The position numbers were made by a program, and so were the translations under genes. The notes under the pieces were generated by a model that worked only from the letters and a program-made list of their open reading frames with translations, had not been told where the DNA came from and made no database searches. Positions 51,978 through 60,474 of a stretch of DNA of 64,000 bases are shown piece by piece. The DNA is taken from NCBI GenBank assembly GCA_017631315.1, contig JAGBTN010000010.1, forward strand, positions 91,555-155,554, read 5' to 3'. Position 1 is the stretch's first letter, and each line of letters opens with the position of its first letter. The stretch comes from Bacteroidaceae bacterium (GTDB lineage Bacteria > Bacteroidota > Bacteroidia > Bacteroidales > Bacteroidaceae).

Positions 51978-52049
51978 ACGTGTAATGATGCCAAACTATA
52001 CACATTAAAATAGCAAACTTAACGTGTATAGTCGGCCGACTTAACACGT
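51978..52049. repeat. 22-nt phased ACGTGT palindrome array (locus C)
   Basis: Cores at 51978 (ACGTGT), 52000 (ACACAT variant), 52022 (ACGTGT) and 52044 (ACACGT): three exact 22-nt steps. The last unit is a perfect palindrome, CTTAACACGTTAAG, and AGTCGGCCGACT between units 3 and 4 is another. It fills the gap between the convergent uvrB and porD genes. Confidence 0.87.
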
Positions 52050-52100
52050 TAAGATTGTAAAGTAACTGAAGGTGTATTGAAAAAAGAAATTGTGTAACTG

Positions 52101-53027
52101 TCAATTCTTGATTTTCTCCCAAGTGTTGCTCTGCGAAGCATCGATGGAGAAAAGCACTTCGTAGGCTTTTTCTTTTTCTTCTTTTGTGGCTTTCTTGGTA
52201 AAGATGTTTACCAATTCATCGCGCTTATATTCTGTAAAAAGCTGAGCAACCTTTGTCATACTCTTTGCACGATTGGCCTCCTGAAGCAAATCCAGTGCAT
52301 TTACGATTGCTGCACGAGCGCTATCTGGAGCCTCAGACATTCGGTCGAGCCCCATACGGTGATAGATATAATTAAACTCACGCATTCCCTCCATTGCGCC
52401 ATCCATGTAGTCGTTCAACAATCCAAAACGATTGCCGCTGTCGCCAAAAGCCTTCCAGCCGGGGAAACCAAGATTTTCTCCTGCCGTGGCAACATCTTCA
52501 GCCATGTGAAAATAATCGGTCCCACCCATTGGGGCCATCGTGTCAAGGTCCATGCCGATTATCATATAGGCATAGTATGCAAGAAGGGCAATGAGATTGT
52601 TATCTATCTGATTATCCTGATATTCAAGTTGATCGAATTCAGTGAACACGAAAGTGAAATCTGCATCGTTTACAGCGTATGAAATCGTATTGTACGAACT
52701 TCCATAAACAGGACGACTGCAGTTCATGAGCAACGAACACTCAAAAGAATTTTCTTCTTGATTGTATGTATTGACAGTGATGTTGAAGTTGCACTGGATT
52801 TTCTCGTTTTCACGAAACGGAATTTCTGTCCATTTTTGGTTATTGAGGAACTCTGTCAACTTTGTTTGAAGCGCATCAAAAACTTCTGTGCGAGTATTCT
52901 CTATCTGCGAATGATTAATAGTTACACGTGCATCAAGTTCTTGTGCATAAGAAGACTGATGCAAATTAAAAATAGTGATACAAAGCAGAACTACTCTTAA
53001 TATATTATAATGTGTAACCTTCATCAT
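52101..53027 (-). CDS. porD: Type IX secretion protein PorD (DUF4835 family)
   Basis: 308 residues from the ATG at 53027. Signal peptide ILRVVLLCITIFNLHQSSYA with cleavage near AQE. Family blocks are LDARVTINHSQIENTR, NNQKWTEIPFRENEKIQCNF, LLAYYAYMIIGMDLDTMAPM and FGDSGNRFGLLNDYMDG. DUF4835/PorD is required for type IX secretion or gliding in some Bacteroidetes. coaBC is 18 bp upstream on the same strand, the usual arrangement. Confidence 0.85.
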   Translation of the reverse strand: MMKVTHYNILRVVLLCITIFNLHQSSYAQELDARVTINHSQIENTRTEVFDALQTKLTEFLNNQKWTEIPFRENEKIQCNFNITVNTYNQEENSFECSLLMNCSRPVYGSSYNTISYAVNDADFTFVFTEFDQLEYQDNQIDNNLIALLAYYAYMIIGMDLDTMAPMGGTDYFHMAEDVATAGENLGFPGWKAFGDSGNRFGLLNDYMDGAMEGMREFNYIYHRMGLDRMSEAPDSARAAIVNALDLLQEANRAKSMTKVAQLFTEYKRDELVNIFTKKATKEEKEKAYEVLFSIDASQSNTWEKIKN

Positions 53028-53045
53028 TCGTAAATTCAAAGTAGG

Positions 53046-54242
53046 CTATAATTTGCTTACGATGTACTCTACAATATCTTCTGCAACTTCTTGTTTTGAT
53101 TTTGTTTCGTATGCCGTGGTGCCTTGTTGACGATCGATAATTGTTATTTTGTTTGTATCGACACGAAAACCAGCTCCTTTATCTTGCAAGCTGTTTAAGA
53201 CGATGAAGTCAAAATTCTTGCGATTCATCTTGTCTTGTGCATTCTGGACTTCGTTGTCTGTTTCGAGAGCAAAACCAACCAACAGCTGGTTCTCATTCTT
53301 GATGGCGCCGAGTGCAGCTGCAATGTCTTGCGTGGGACGAAGATTCAATACAAGTTCGTCACCTTTTCTTTTTATTTTCTTGTCTGCTGTAGTTTCAGGC
53401 GTGAAGTCAGCTACCGCAGCAGAAAGAATGGCTATATCGGCTTTGGGGAAATGAGTTGTGGCAGCATCGTACATCTCTTGTGCACTCTCCACATCTATAC
53501 GATGAATTGCCGGATGTTTTGTCTGCAACATTACCGGACCACTCACAAGTGTCACCTCTGCTCCTTGCTTGGCACAAGCCTCTGCCAAAGCATAACCCAT
53601 TTTGCCACTGCTGTAATTGCCGACAAAACGAACTGGATCAATCTTCTCATAAGTTGGACCAGCCGTAATGAGAACGCTTTTGCCTTTAAGTTTTTGTTGT
53701 TTGGAAAAATGCTTTTCAAGCACCTCTACAATCTTCTCCGGTTCTTCCATGCGCCCTTTGCCTTCAAGTTTTGAGGCAAGGAATCCCGTTCCCGGCTCAA
53801 TGATATGGTTACCGTAAGAAACAAGCCTCTGAATATTCTGCTTGGTTGAAGGATGAGCATACATATCCAAGTCCATTGCCGGAGCAACAAAGACGGGTGC
53901 CTTCATGCTGAGATATGTTGTGATAAGCATGTTGTCTGCAATTCCATTAGCCATCTTACCGATTGAACTGGCTGTCGCCGGAGCAATAATCATTGCATCA
54001 GCCCAGAGTCCAATGTCAACATGAGAATACCAGCTACCATCACGTCTGTCAAAGAATTCGCTCACAACTGGCTTGTGTGTTAAAGTGGAAAGCGTAAGCG
54101 GCGTGATGAACTCTTTTGCAGAAGGTGTCATAACAACTTGCACTTCTGCTCCTTTTTTAATGAGAAGTCTGGCTAAGTTGCATGCCTTGTAGGCAGCAAT
54201 ACCTCCTGTTATTCCAAGTACTATCTTCTTATTTTCCAGCAT
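53046..54242 (-). CDS. coaBC: Bifunctional phosphopantothenoylcysteine decarboxylase/synthase
   Basis: 398 residues. CoaC part (1 to about 185): KIVLGITGGIAAYKACNLAR, APATASSIGKMANGIADNML, PVFVAPAMDLDMYAHPSTKQ. CoaB part: VLITAGPTYEKIDPVRFVGN, YSSGKMGYALAEACAKQGAE. It makes 4'-phosphopantetheine precursor from phosphopantothenate, cysteine and CTP, for coenzyme A. It overlaps the exonuclease gene by 14 bp. Confidence 0.96.
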   Translation of the reverse strand: MLENKKIVLGITGGIAAYKACNLARLLIKKGAEVQVVMTPSAKEFITPLTLSTLTHKPVVSEFFDRRDGSWYSHVDIGLWADAMIIAPATASSIGKMANGIADNMLITTYLSMKAPVFVAPAMDLDMYAHPSTKQNIQRLVSYGNHIIEPGTGFLASKLEGKGRMEEPEKIVEVLEKHFSKQQKLKGKSVLITAGPTYEKIDPVRFVGNYSSGKMGYALAEACAKQGAEVTLVSGPVMLQTKHPAIHRIDVESAQEMYDAATTHFPKADIAILSAAVADFTPETTADKKIKRKGDELVLNLRPTQDIAAALGAIKNENQLLVGFALETDNEVQNAQDKMNRKNFDFIVLNSLQDKGAGFRVDTNKITIIDRQQGTTAYETKSKQEVAEDIVEYIVSKL

Positions 54243-54999
54243 ACTTCAATGCAAGACGTTCAAGTGTTTGTTTTGTGTTTAAGGTAAAGTCGCCCTGCAG
54301 CATCCAATTTTTATAGCTTGGATCTTTACGAAGGACATCTTTTACTGGCTGACCTTTGTATTTGCCGAAGTTGACTATTTCCACACCATTCTCATCATAG
54401 ACGAATCGACAAGCGAGGTCAACACCTCGTTGAACTTGCGAGAAGTTCGACAAGAAGTTTACATCATTCTTCAACGTATCGGCATAACGATCAAGTTGAG
54501 CTTCGAGCACTTCTAATGTTGCACGTGTATCCGCCAAAGCACTGTGTGCATTCTCGAGATTCTTTCCACAATAGAATTTATAAGCAGCAACAAGAGTTCG
54601 TTGTTCCATCTTGTGGAAGATATTTTGGACATCCACAAGCTGCTTTTCGTTTATGTGAATGTCTATGCCGCAGTGGGCAAACTCTTCGGCAAGCATTGGG
54701 ACATCAAAACGATTGCTGTTAAATCCTGCCAAATCGGAATCGGCAAAGACCTGAGCCAGTTCCGATGCCTTATCAGCAAAGGTTGGGCAATCTTTTACAT
54801 CTTCATCGGTAATGCCATGAACTGCCGTACTTTCCTTCGGGATGTGAATCCCTGGATTAAACCGTATCGTCTCGGCACGCTCGCATCCATTCGGTTCGAG
54901 GCGGATATAGCAGAGTTCCACAATGTGGTCTTTGCCAATCGTCAAACCGGTGGTCTCGAGGTCGAAGAAAATGAGTGGTCTCTCGAGTTTAAGCTTCAT
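54229..54999 (-). CDS. DnaQ-like 3'-5' exonuclease
   Basis: 256 residues. Exo I LIFFDLETTGLTIGKDHIVE (DET), Exo II FNSNRFDVPMLAEEF, Exo III HSALADTRATLEVLEAQL (DEDDh type). The C-terminal part has FGKYKGQPVKDVLRKDPSYK, a segment found in several Bacteroidetes homologues. It could be the proofreading epsilon subunit or a nuclease of RNA or DNA repair; dnaN 10 bp upstream makes a replication role plausible. Confidence 0.9.
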   Translation of the reverse strand: MKLKLERPLIFFDLETTGLTIGKDHIVELCYIRLEPNGCERAETIRFNPGIHIPKESTAVHGITDEDVKDCPTFADKASELAQVFADSDLAGFNSNRFDVPMLAEEFAHCGIDIHINEKQLVDVQNIFHKMEQRTLVAAYKFYCGKNLENAHSALADTRATLEVLEAQLDRYADTLKNDVNFLSNFSQVQRGVDLACRFVYDENGVEIVNFGKYKGQPVKDVLRKDPSYKNWMLQGDFTLNTKQTLERLALKYAGK

Positions 55000-55009
55000 G
55001 ACTTGATAC

Positions 55010-56134
55010 TTAGTCTTCTACTCGCATTGGCATGAGGAGCATGAGCACCTCGTCATCGGAATTCTCTTCTGCAGGACGTATTACACCGGGACGGCTGGGG
55101 TCTGCAACTTCAATCTTGAGTGTTTCGCAGTCCATGATACCGGCAATTTCCAGCAGGAAGGTGCAACTGAAGCCAATGCTGATAGGAGTGTTTGTGTATT
55201 CGCAGAGAATAAATTCTTCTGCACGAGTAGCATATTCGCTATCCTGACCAGTGAGTTTGATATTGTTATTAGCGAGTTCAATCTTAACTAAACCACTGCT
55301 TTGGTTGCAGAAAACGCTGACGCGCTTGAGAGCGCTCATCAAAGTCATGCGGTCAACACATGCTGAGAATGGATTGTTCTCGGGTATCACAGCGTTATAG
55401 TTCGGATAACGACCTTCAATGAGACGGAAATGCATCACCATATCGGATGAAGAAATGGTTGCTTTTTCGTTATCGAATGCAATGCTGATATTTTCGTCAT
55501 CTTTTGTAAGAACAGACTTCAATATAGCTGATACCTTCTTCTGGAGAATAAAGCCTGCTGTCAACCCGCTTTGAACTGTACGATTTGTATTGCGGACGAG
55601 CTTGCGTCCGTCTGTGCCGGCAAAAACAATACTGTCTGGTTTAATGTCGACATACACGCCATTCATCACAAGACGAATTTCGTCGTTAGCCGTAGCAAAG
55701 AGACAACGATTGATGCCGTTAAGCAATACACTTGCAGGCATTTCTATGCGGGTTGCATCGCTACCAACAGTCTTTGCCATTGGATAAGGTGCTGCATCCA
55801 TTGCCATGACTACAAATGAACCGGAATTGTGCACCACCTTTACCTCTTGTGTGTCGGGATTATAACCGATGTTAAGAGGCTGTTCTGCCAATTCTTTCAT
55901 TGATTCGAGGAGAGTTTTGGCTGGTATGCAGAAGCGTGCATCACCACTCTGTTCAATGGTGGGCACTGTGGTGATGAAATACTTCTCGCTGTCGGATGCG
56001 GTAATGGTGATTGTGCCACCTGTTACATCGAGCAGGAAGCAATCCAAGATTGGCATAGAATTCTTGCTTGCCATCACTTTGCTGGCAGCAGTCAGACGGC
56101 CATAGAGGGTCGTGCTTGAAACTTTGAAGTTCAT
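55010..56134 (-). CDS. dnaN: DNA polymerase III beta sliding clamp
   Basis: 374 residues, three-domain clamp. FKVSSTTLYGRLTAASKVMA, NSMPILDCFLLDVTGGTITI, RCLFATANDEIRLVMNGVYV, FAGTDGRKLVRNTNR and the C-terminal VLMLLMPMRVED (family ending M-P-M-R). It tethers polymerase to DNA. First gene of the minus-strand dnaN-exonuclease-coaBC-porD run. Confidence 0.97.
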   Translation of the reverse strand: MNFKVSSTTLYGRLTAASKVMASKNSMPILDCFLLDVTGGTITITASDSEKYFITTVPTIEQSGDARFCIPAKTLLESMKELAEQPLNIGYNPDTQEVKVVHNSGSFVVMAMDAAPYPMAKTVGSDATRIEMPASVLLNGINRCLFATANDEIRLVMNGVYVDIKPDSIVFAGTDGRKLVRNTNRTVQSGLTAGFILQKKVSAILKSVLTKDDENISIAFDNEKATISSSDMVMHFRLIEGRYPNYNAVIPENNPFSACVDRMTLMSALKRVSVFCNQSSGLVKIELANNNIKLTGQDSEYATRAEEFILCEYTNTPISIGFSCTFLLEIAGIMDCETLKIEVADPSRPGVIRPAEENSDDEVLMLLMPMRVED

Positions 56135-56166
56135 ATTCTTATGTGTATATTATTTGTTTTTGCCTA

Positions 56167-56174
56167 CAAAGATA
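56167..56174 (-). promoter_or_regulatory. -7 box (TATCTTTG, minus strand) of dnaN
   Basis: CAAAGATA on the + strand, 32 bp before the dnaN ATG; exact TAnnTTTG match. Probably drives the whole dnaN to porD operon. Confidence 0.6.
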
Positions 56175-56268
56175 TGTTATTTTGATGCTACAACAAAGAA
56201 AAGGCTGAAAAAAAAGCCTTAATTAAATAATTCTTCACACTTCGTGATTTATTCATAAATTTATTTTA

Positions 56269-56276
56269 TACCTTTG
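56269..56276 (+). promoter_or_regulatory. -7 box (TACCTTTG) of the DUF3127 gene
   Basis: Exact TAnnTTTG match 30 bp before the ATG at 56307. Confidence 0.6.
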
Positions 56277-56306
56277 CAGCCAAAATAACGAAATAGAATC
56301 TAAATT

Positions 56307-56690
56307 ATGGAATTAACTGGTAAGATTATAACCGAGTTCAACGAGCGTGGCGGAGTTAGTAGCCGTACGGGTAACGAATGGAAAGCAAAGTCGTTTGTTT
56401 TGGAAGTTCCTGGTGAATACCCTCGCAAGTTGGTATTCGATGTTTTTGGCTCAGATCGTTTGCAGGCCTTCAACATTCAGGTAGGCGAAACGCTGACCGT
56501 TCATTTTGACATTGATGCTCACGAATACAATGGCCGTTGGTTCAACGACATTCGTGCTTTCCGCATCGATCGTCCCCAGGCCGCACCTCAGGCCGCTCCC
56601 CAATTTGAGGCTCCCGTTCAGGCACAAGCGGCTCCCATTGACACCACGCCTTTTGAAGCACCTTCTGCCACAGACGACTTACCATTTTAA
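56307..56690 (+). CDS. DUF3127-family OB-fold-like small protein
   Basis: 127 residues. MELTGKIITEFNERGGVSSR, then NEWKAKSFVLEVPGEYPRKL, FDVFGSDRLQAFNIQVGETL and VHFDIDAHEYNGRWFNDIRA match the DUF3127 family of Bacteroidetes, thought to be SSB-like from its fold. The tail is Ala/Pro/Gln-rich and ends acidic-hydrophobic (DDLPF), the type of tip used by SSB to bind partners. ssDNA binding is therefore likely but unproven. Confidence 0.82.
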   Translation: MELTGKIITEFNERGGVSSRTGNEWKAKSFVLEVPGEYPRKLVFDVFGSDRLQAFNIQVGETLTVHFDIDAHEYNGRWFNDIRAFRIDRPQAAPQAAPQFEAPVQAQAAPIDTTPFEAPSATDDLPF

Positions 56691-56716
56691 TCTACATACA
56701 TCGACAATACCGAATT

Positions 56717-56790
56717 GGCTCCGTAGCTTAGCTGTATAGAGCGTCAGATTCCGGTTCTGAAGGTCCTGGGTTAGAATCCCAGCGGAGTCA
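56717..56790 (+). tRNA. tRNA-Arg (anticodon CCG) with an unusual 19-56 pair
   Basis: 74 nt. Acceptor GGCTCCG/CGGAGTC (one G-T), anticodon stem TCAGA/TCTGA around TTCCGGT with CCG, T stem CTGGG/CCCAG. The T loop reads TTAGAAT, so position 56 (56773) is A, not C; the D loop AGCTGTATA has T at position 19 (56735), not G. The two changes would restore a U19-A56 pair. CCA is not encoded. Confidence 0.93.
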
Positions 56791-56803
56791 CTTGTATTTA
56801 AAG

Positions 56804-56840
56804 ATAGGGTTACAGCCGACGGTTGTAACCCTATTTGTTT
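56804..56840 (+). terminator. Terminator after tRNA-Arg
   Basis: ATAGGGTTACA (56804-56814) and TGTAACCCTAT (56824-56834) form an 11-bp stem, extended by GCC/GGT, followed by TTGTTTT. Confidence 0.75.
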
Positions 56841-56868
56841 TGTGTATAATTTGAAAAATTCGCTTTTG

Positions 56869-56900
56869 TTTGCAAATCTCATTATATATTAGTACTTTTG
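56869..56900 (+). promoter_or_regulatory. Promoter of tex
   Basis: TTTG at 56869-56872, 20 bp, TACTTTTG at 56893-56900. The ATG is 27 bp downstream. Confidence 0.7.
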
Positions 56901-56927
56901 CACATCAAAAAGAGGCTCCAATAAAAC

Positions 56928-59075
56928 ATGAATACAGAAAAAGAAACTCGACAAATTCAGTTGATTGCAGAGCGCACAGGTCTTAGAGAAAAACATGTGC
57001 GTGGAGTTGTCGAGTTGCTGCAGGATGGCGCCACGGTGCCCTTCATTAGTCGTTATCGCAAAGAGGCAACCGGAGGCATGAGCGATGTGGAAGTGGCTCT
57101 TGTTGCTGCCGAATTGGACAAAATAACCGAACTGGAACACAGAAAGGAGTACATCCTAACAACCATAGACACGCAAGGCAAACTCACTGAGGAATTGCAA
57201 AATAGAATCGAAGAGTGCTGGGATGCCACCACACTTGAAGACATCTATCTGCCTTACAAGCAAAAGCGTCGCACTCGTGCCCAAGTGGCTCGAGAAGCCG
57301 GCCTTGAGCCGCTTGCCGATGCTATCCTTCGACAATCCAACACTCCACTCGCACAACTGGCAGACAAACTCTCCCCCTCGAAAGAGATGGAAAGAGAACA
57401 GGCTCTCCAGGGGGCAAAGGATATCATAGCCGAACGCATTAGCGAGGACGAACGTGCCCGCCAGACGCTCAGGACAACCTTCTCAATCCACGCCGTCATC
57501 CATAGCAAGGTCATCAAAGGCAAAGATGCGGAAGGACAGAATTTCCGCGACTATTTCGACTGGCAGGAGCCCCTGAAACGATGTTCGAGCCATCGGCTTC
57601 TTGCCATGCGCAGAGGCGAAGCCGAAGGAATATTGCGTGTAAGTATAGGCGTTGACGACGAACCGGCAATAGAACGCATAAGCAGACAATTCGTCAAAGG
57701 CAACAACGAATGTAGCCAACTCGTTCGCGAAGCCGTAGAAGACGGCTATAAACGACTGCTCGAACCCAGCATCGCAGGCGAATTCGGAACATCCTCCAAA
57801 CAGAAAGCCGACGAAGAAGCCATCCGAATCTTCGTAAGCAATCTGGAACAACTACTGATGGCATCACCCCTTGGACAGAAACGTGTTTTGGCAATCGACC
57901 CGGGTTTTCGCACAGGATGCAAAGTCGTTTGTCTTGATTCGGAAGGCAACCTGCTTCATCACGATGTCATCTTCCCCCACCCTCCTCGTGCAGAACGAAT
58001 CAAAGCAATGCAGACAGTCCAAAATCTCGTCGAGAAATACAACATACAAGCCATCAGCATTGGTAATGGAACCGCAGGACGTGAAACAGAAGATTTCGTG
58101 CGACATCTCGACCTGTCCGACAGCATAGAAATCTACAGCGTAAGCGAAGACGGAGCCAGCATCTATAGTGCAAGCGAAATAGCCCGTGAAGAGTTCCCCA
58201 ACGAAGATGTAACCGTACGTGGAGCCGTCAGCATAGGACGCCGCCTGATGGACCCCTTGGCAGAACTTGTAAAAATAGATCCATCGAGCATCGGCGTAGG
58301 CCAATACCAAAAAGACGTCAATCAAACGGCACTACGCAAAAGCCTTGAAGAAACCGTCGTGAATTGTGTCAACCGTGTTGGCGTAAACCTCAATACGGCA
58401 AGCAAGTGGCTGCTCACCTATGTAAGCGGTCTTGGACCTTCGCTCGCACAAAACATTGTCCGCTATCGACGTGAGAATGGACCATTCCGTTCTCGTAAGG
58501 AACTGATGAAGGTGCCACGTCTGGGTGCCAAAGCCTTCGAGCAGTCGGCCGGTTTCCTTCGCATAAAAGACGGCAAAGAACCTCTCGACAACAGCGCAGT
58601 ACACCCCGAACGCTATGATTTAGTCGAGAAAATGGCTCGCGACCAACAATGTTCTGTTACAGAACTGATGGCCAACAAAGAACTTCGAGACAAGATAAAC
58701 ATCGAACAATATGTAAGCGACAAAGTCGGTCTGCCAACACTTCGTGATATAATGACTGAACTCGACAAGCCCGGACTCGACCCTCGCCAACCACTCAAAG
58801 CCTTTACATTCGACGAAAGTGTTCACGACATCAACGACCTTCGCGAAGGAATGATTCTGCCAGGAATCGTTACAAACATCACCAACTTTGGCGCCTTCGT
58901 CGATATAGGTGTCCACACCAAAGGATTGGTGCATGTCTCGCAACTTGCAGACCATTTCGTAAAAGACCCAACAACTGTAGTTAAGGTACAACAACAAGTA
59001 ATGGTTCGAGTTGTAGAAGTAGATACACAAAGAGAGCGCATCTCATTAAGTATGAAGAGTATGAAGAGACTATAA
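56928..59075 (+). CDS. tex: Tex-family S1 RNA-binding transcription accessory protein
   Basis: 715 residues, usual Tex length. Helical N-terminus (VELLQDGATVPFISRYRKEA), YqgF-like domain from about 325 (VLAIDPGFRTGCKVVCLDSE, NIQAISIGNGTAGRETEDFV), helix-hairpin-helix (LNTASKWLLTYVSGLGPSLA, MKVPRLGAKAFEQSAGFLRI) and a C-terminal S1 domain (PGIVTNITNFGAFVDIGVHT). Tex proteins bind nucleic acid during transcription. Three bases separate it from radA. Confidence 0.95.
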   Translation: MNTEKETRQIQLIAERTGLREKHVRGVVELLQDGATVPFISRYRKEATGGMSDVEVALVAAELDKITELEHRKEYILTTIDTQGKLTEELQNRIEECWDATTLEDIYLPYKQKRRTRAQVAREAGLEPLADAILRQSNTPLAQLADKLSPSKEMEREQALQGAKDIIAERISEDERARQTLRTTFSIHAVIHSKVIKGKDAEGQNFRDYFDWQEPLKRCSSHRLLAMRRGEAEGILRVSIGVDDEPAIERISRQFVKGNNECSQLVREAVEDGYKRLLEPSIAGEFGTSSKQKADEEAIRIFVSNLEQLLMASPLGQKRVLAIDPGFRTGCKVVCLDSEGNLLHHDVIFPHPPRAERIKAMQTVQNLVEKYNIQAISIGNGTAGRETEDFVRHLDLSDSIEIYSVSEDGASIYSASEIAREEFPNEDVTVRGAVSIGRRLMDPLAELVKIDPSSIGVGQYQKDVNQTALRKSLEETVVNCVNRVGVNLNTASKWLLTYVSGLGPSLAQNIVRYRRENGPFRSRKELMKVPRLGAKAFEQSAGFLRIKDGKEPLDNSAVHPERYDLVEKMARDQQCSVTELMANKELRDKINIEQYVSDKVGLPTLRDIMTELDKPGLDPRQPLKAFTFDESVHDINDLREGMILPGIVTNITNFGAFVDIGVHTKGLVHVSQLADHFVKDPTTVVKVQQQVMVRVVEVDTQRERISLSMKSMKRL

Positions 59076-59078
59076 GGA

Positions 59079-60452
59079 ATGGCAAAAGACAAGACAGCAT
59101 ATGTCTGCGAGAATTGCGGACAAGAGAGTGTAAAGTGGCTGGGCAAGTGCCCGGCTTGCAACCAATGGGGCACGATGAAGGAAATAAAAATCGGCCCTTC
59201 TCCATCGTCATCCAGAGGTAAAAGTCTTTCGCTTACTACTCAGCAACGCCCTACTCCCCAACAACTACATAATATAGAAACAAGTTCAGAGCCACGCATA
59301 GATATGGGCGATGGTGAACTGAACAGAGTGCTTGGCGGAGGGCTTGTACCCGGAAGCCTTGTTCTCCTTGGCGGCGAACCAGGCATCGGCAAGAGCACAC
59401 TCACCTTGCAGACCGTTCTTCAACTGCAAGACCGTCGCATTCTCTATATTAGCGGAGAAGAAAGTGCAAGACAGATTAAGTTGAGAGCAGACAGGCTTGG
59501 CCCCACAAACGAAGGACTTTACATCCTATGCGAAACATCGCTCGAGCAGATTTTCCAACACATAGAAGAAATGAAGCCCGACCTTGTCGTCATCGACTCC
59601 ATACAGACTATTCAAACCGAAACCGTAGAGTCTTCTGCCGGTTCACAGACCCAAATCAGAGAATGTGCTGCCGCTTTGCTAAGATATGCAAAGACTGGAG
59701 GTGTTTCGATCTTACTCATTGGGCACATCAACAAGGAAGGAACATTGGCAGGCCCAAAGGTTTTGGAACACATCGTGGATGTTGTCCTCCAGTTCGAAGG
59801 CGACCAGCACCACCTCTACCGAATACTCCGAAGCATCAAGAATCGCTTTGGCAGCACCAGTGAGCTGGGCATTTACGAGATGAGACACGACGGATTGCGA
59901 CAAGTAAGCAACCCAAGCGAACTGCTTCTAACCGACAACCGTGAAGGACTTTCCGGCGTAGCCATCTCGTGTTCTATGGAGGGAGTACGTCCCTTCTTGA
60001 TAGAAACCCAGGCACTGGTCAGCACTGCGGCTTATGGAACAGCCCAAAGAAGCACAACAGGATTTGACGGAAGACGCCTGAACATGCTCTTGGCTGTACT
60101 CGAGAAACGAGTTGGCTTCAAACTTGCACAGAAAGACGTGTTCCTGAACATTGCAGGAGGTCTTAGAGTTGCCGACCCAGCTATCGACCTCAGCGTCATA
60201 GCAGCAGTGCTTTCCAGCAACGGAGACATGCCCATCGAGGGCGATGTCTGCATGGCTGGCGAAGTAGGCTTGAGCGGAGAAATAAGACCTGTCTCCCGCA
60301 TAGAGCAACGCATCGCCGAAGCCGAGAAACTTGGTTTCAAACGTATTCTCATTCCGGCACACAACATGAACGGGCTCAACAAGGAACAATATAAAATAGA
60401 ACTGGTACCTGTCCGAAGAGTCGTCGAGGCTGTAAGAGAATTATTCGGATAG
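59079..60452 (+). CDS. radA: DNA repair protein RadA (Sms)
   Basis: 457 residues. N-terminal zinc motif CENCGQESVKWLGKCPACNQ, Walker A GGEPGIGKSTLTLQ, the RadA-specific KNRFGSTSELGIYEM, and the Lon-like C-terminal domain (DLSVIAAVLSSNGDMPIEGD, GEVGLSGEIRPVSRIEQRIA). A branch-migration helicase in recombination. Co-transcribed with tex. Confidence 0.97.
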   Translation: MAKDKTAYVCENCGQESVKWLGKCPACNQWGTMKEIKIGPSPSSSRGKSLSLTTQQRPTPQQLHNIETSSEPRIDMGDGELNRVLGGGLVPGSLVLLGGEPGIGKSTLTLQTVLQLQDRRILYISGEESARQIKLRADRLGPTNEGLYILCETSLEQIFQHIEEMKPDLVVIDSIQTIQTETVESSAGSQTQIRECAAALLRYAKTGGVSILLIGHINKEGTLAGPKVLEHIVDVVLQFEGDQHHLYRILRSIKNRFGSTSELGIYEMRHDGLRQVSNPSELLLTDNREGLSGVAISCSMEGVRPFLIETQALVSTAAYGTAQRSTTGFDGRRLNMLLAVLEKRVGFKLAQKDVFLNIAGGLRVADPAIDLSVIAAVLSSNGDMPIEGDVCMAGEVGLSGEIRPVSRIEQRIAEAEKLGFKRILIPAHNMNGLNKEQYKIELVPVRRVVEAVRELFG

Positions 60453-60474
60453 TCATAATATAAAGAATAAGAAC

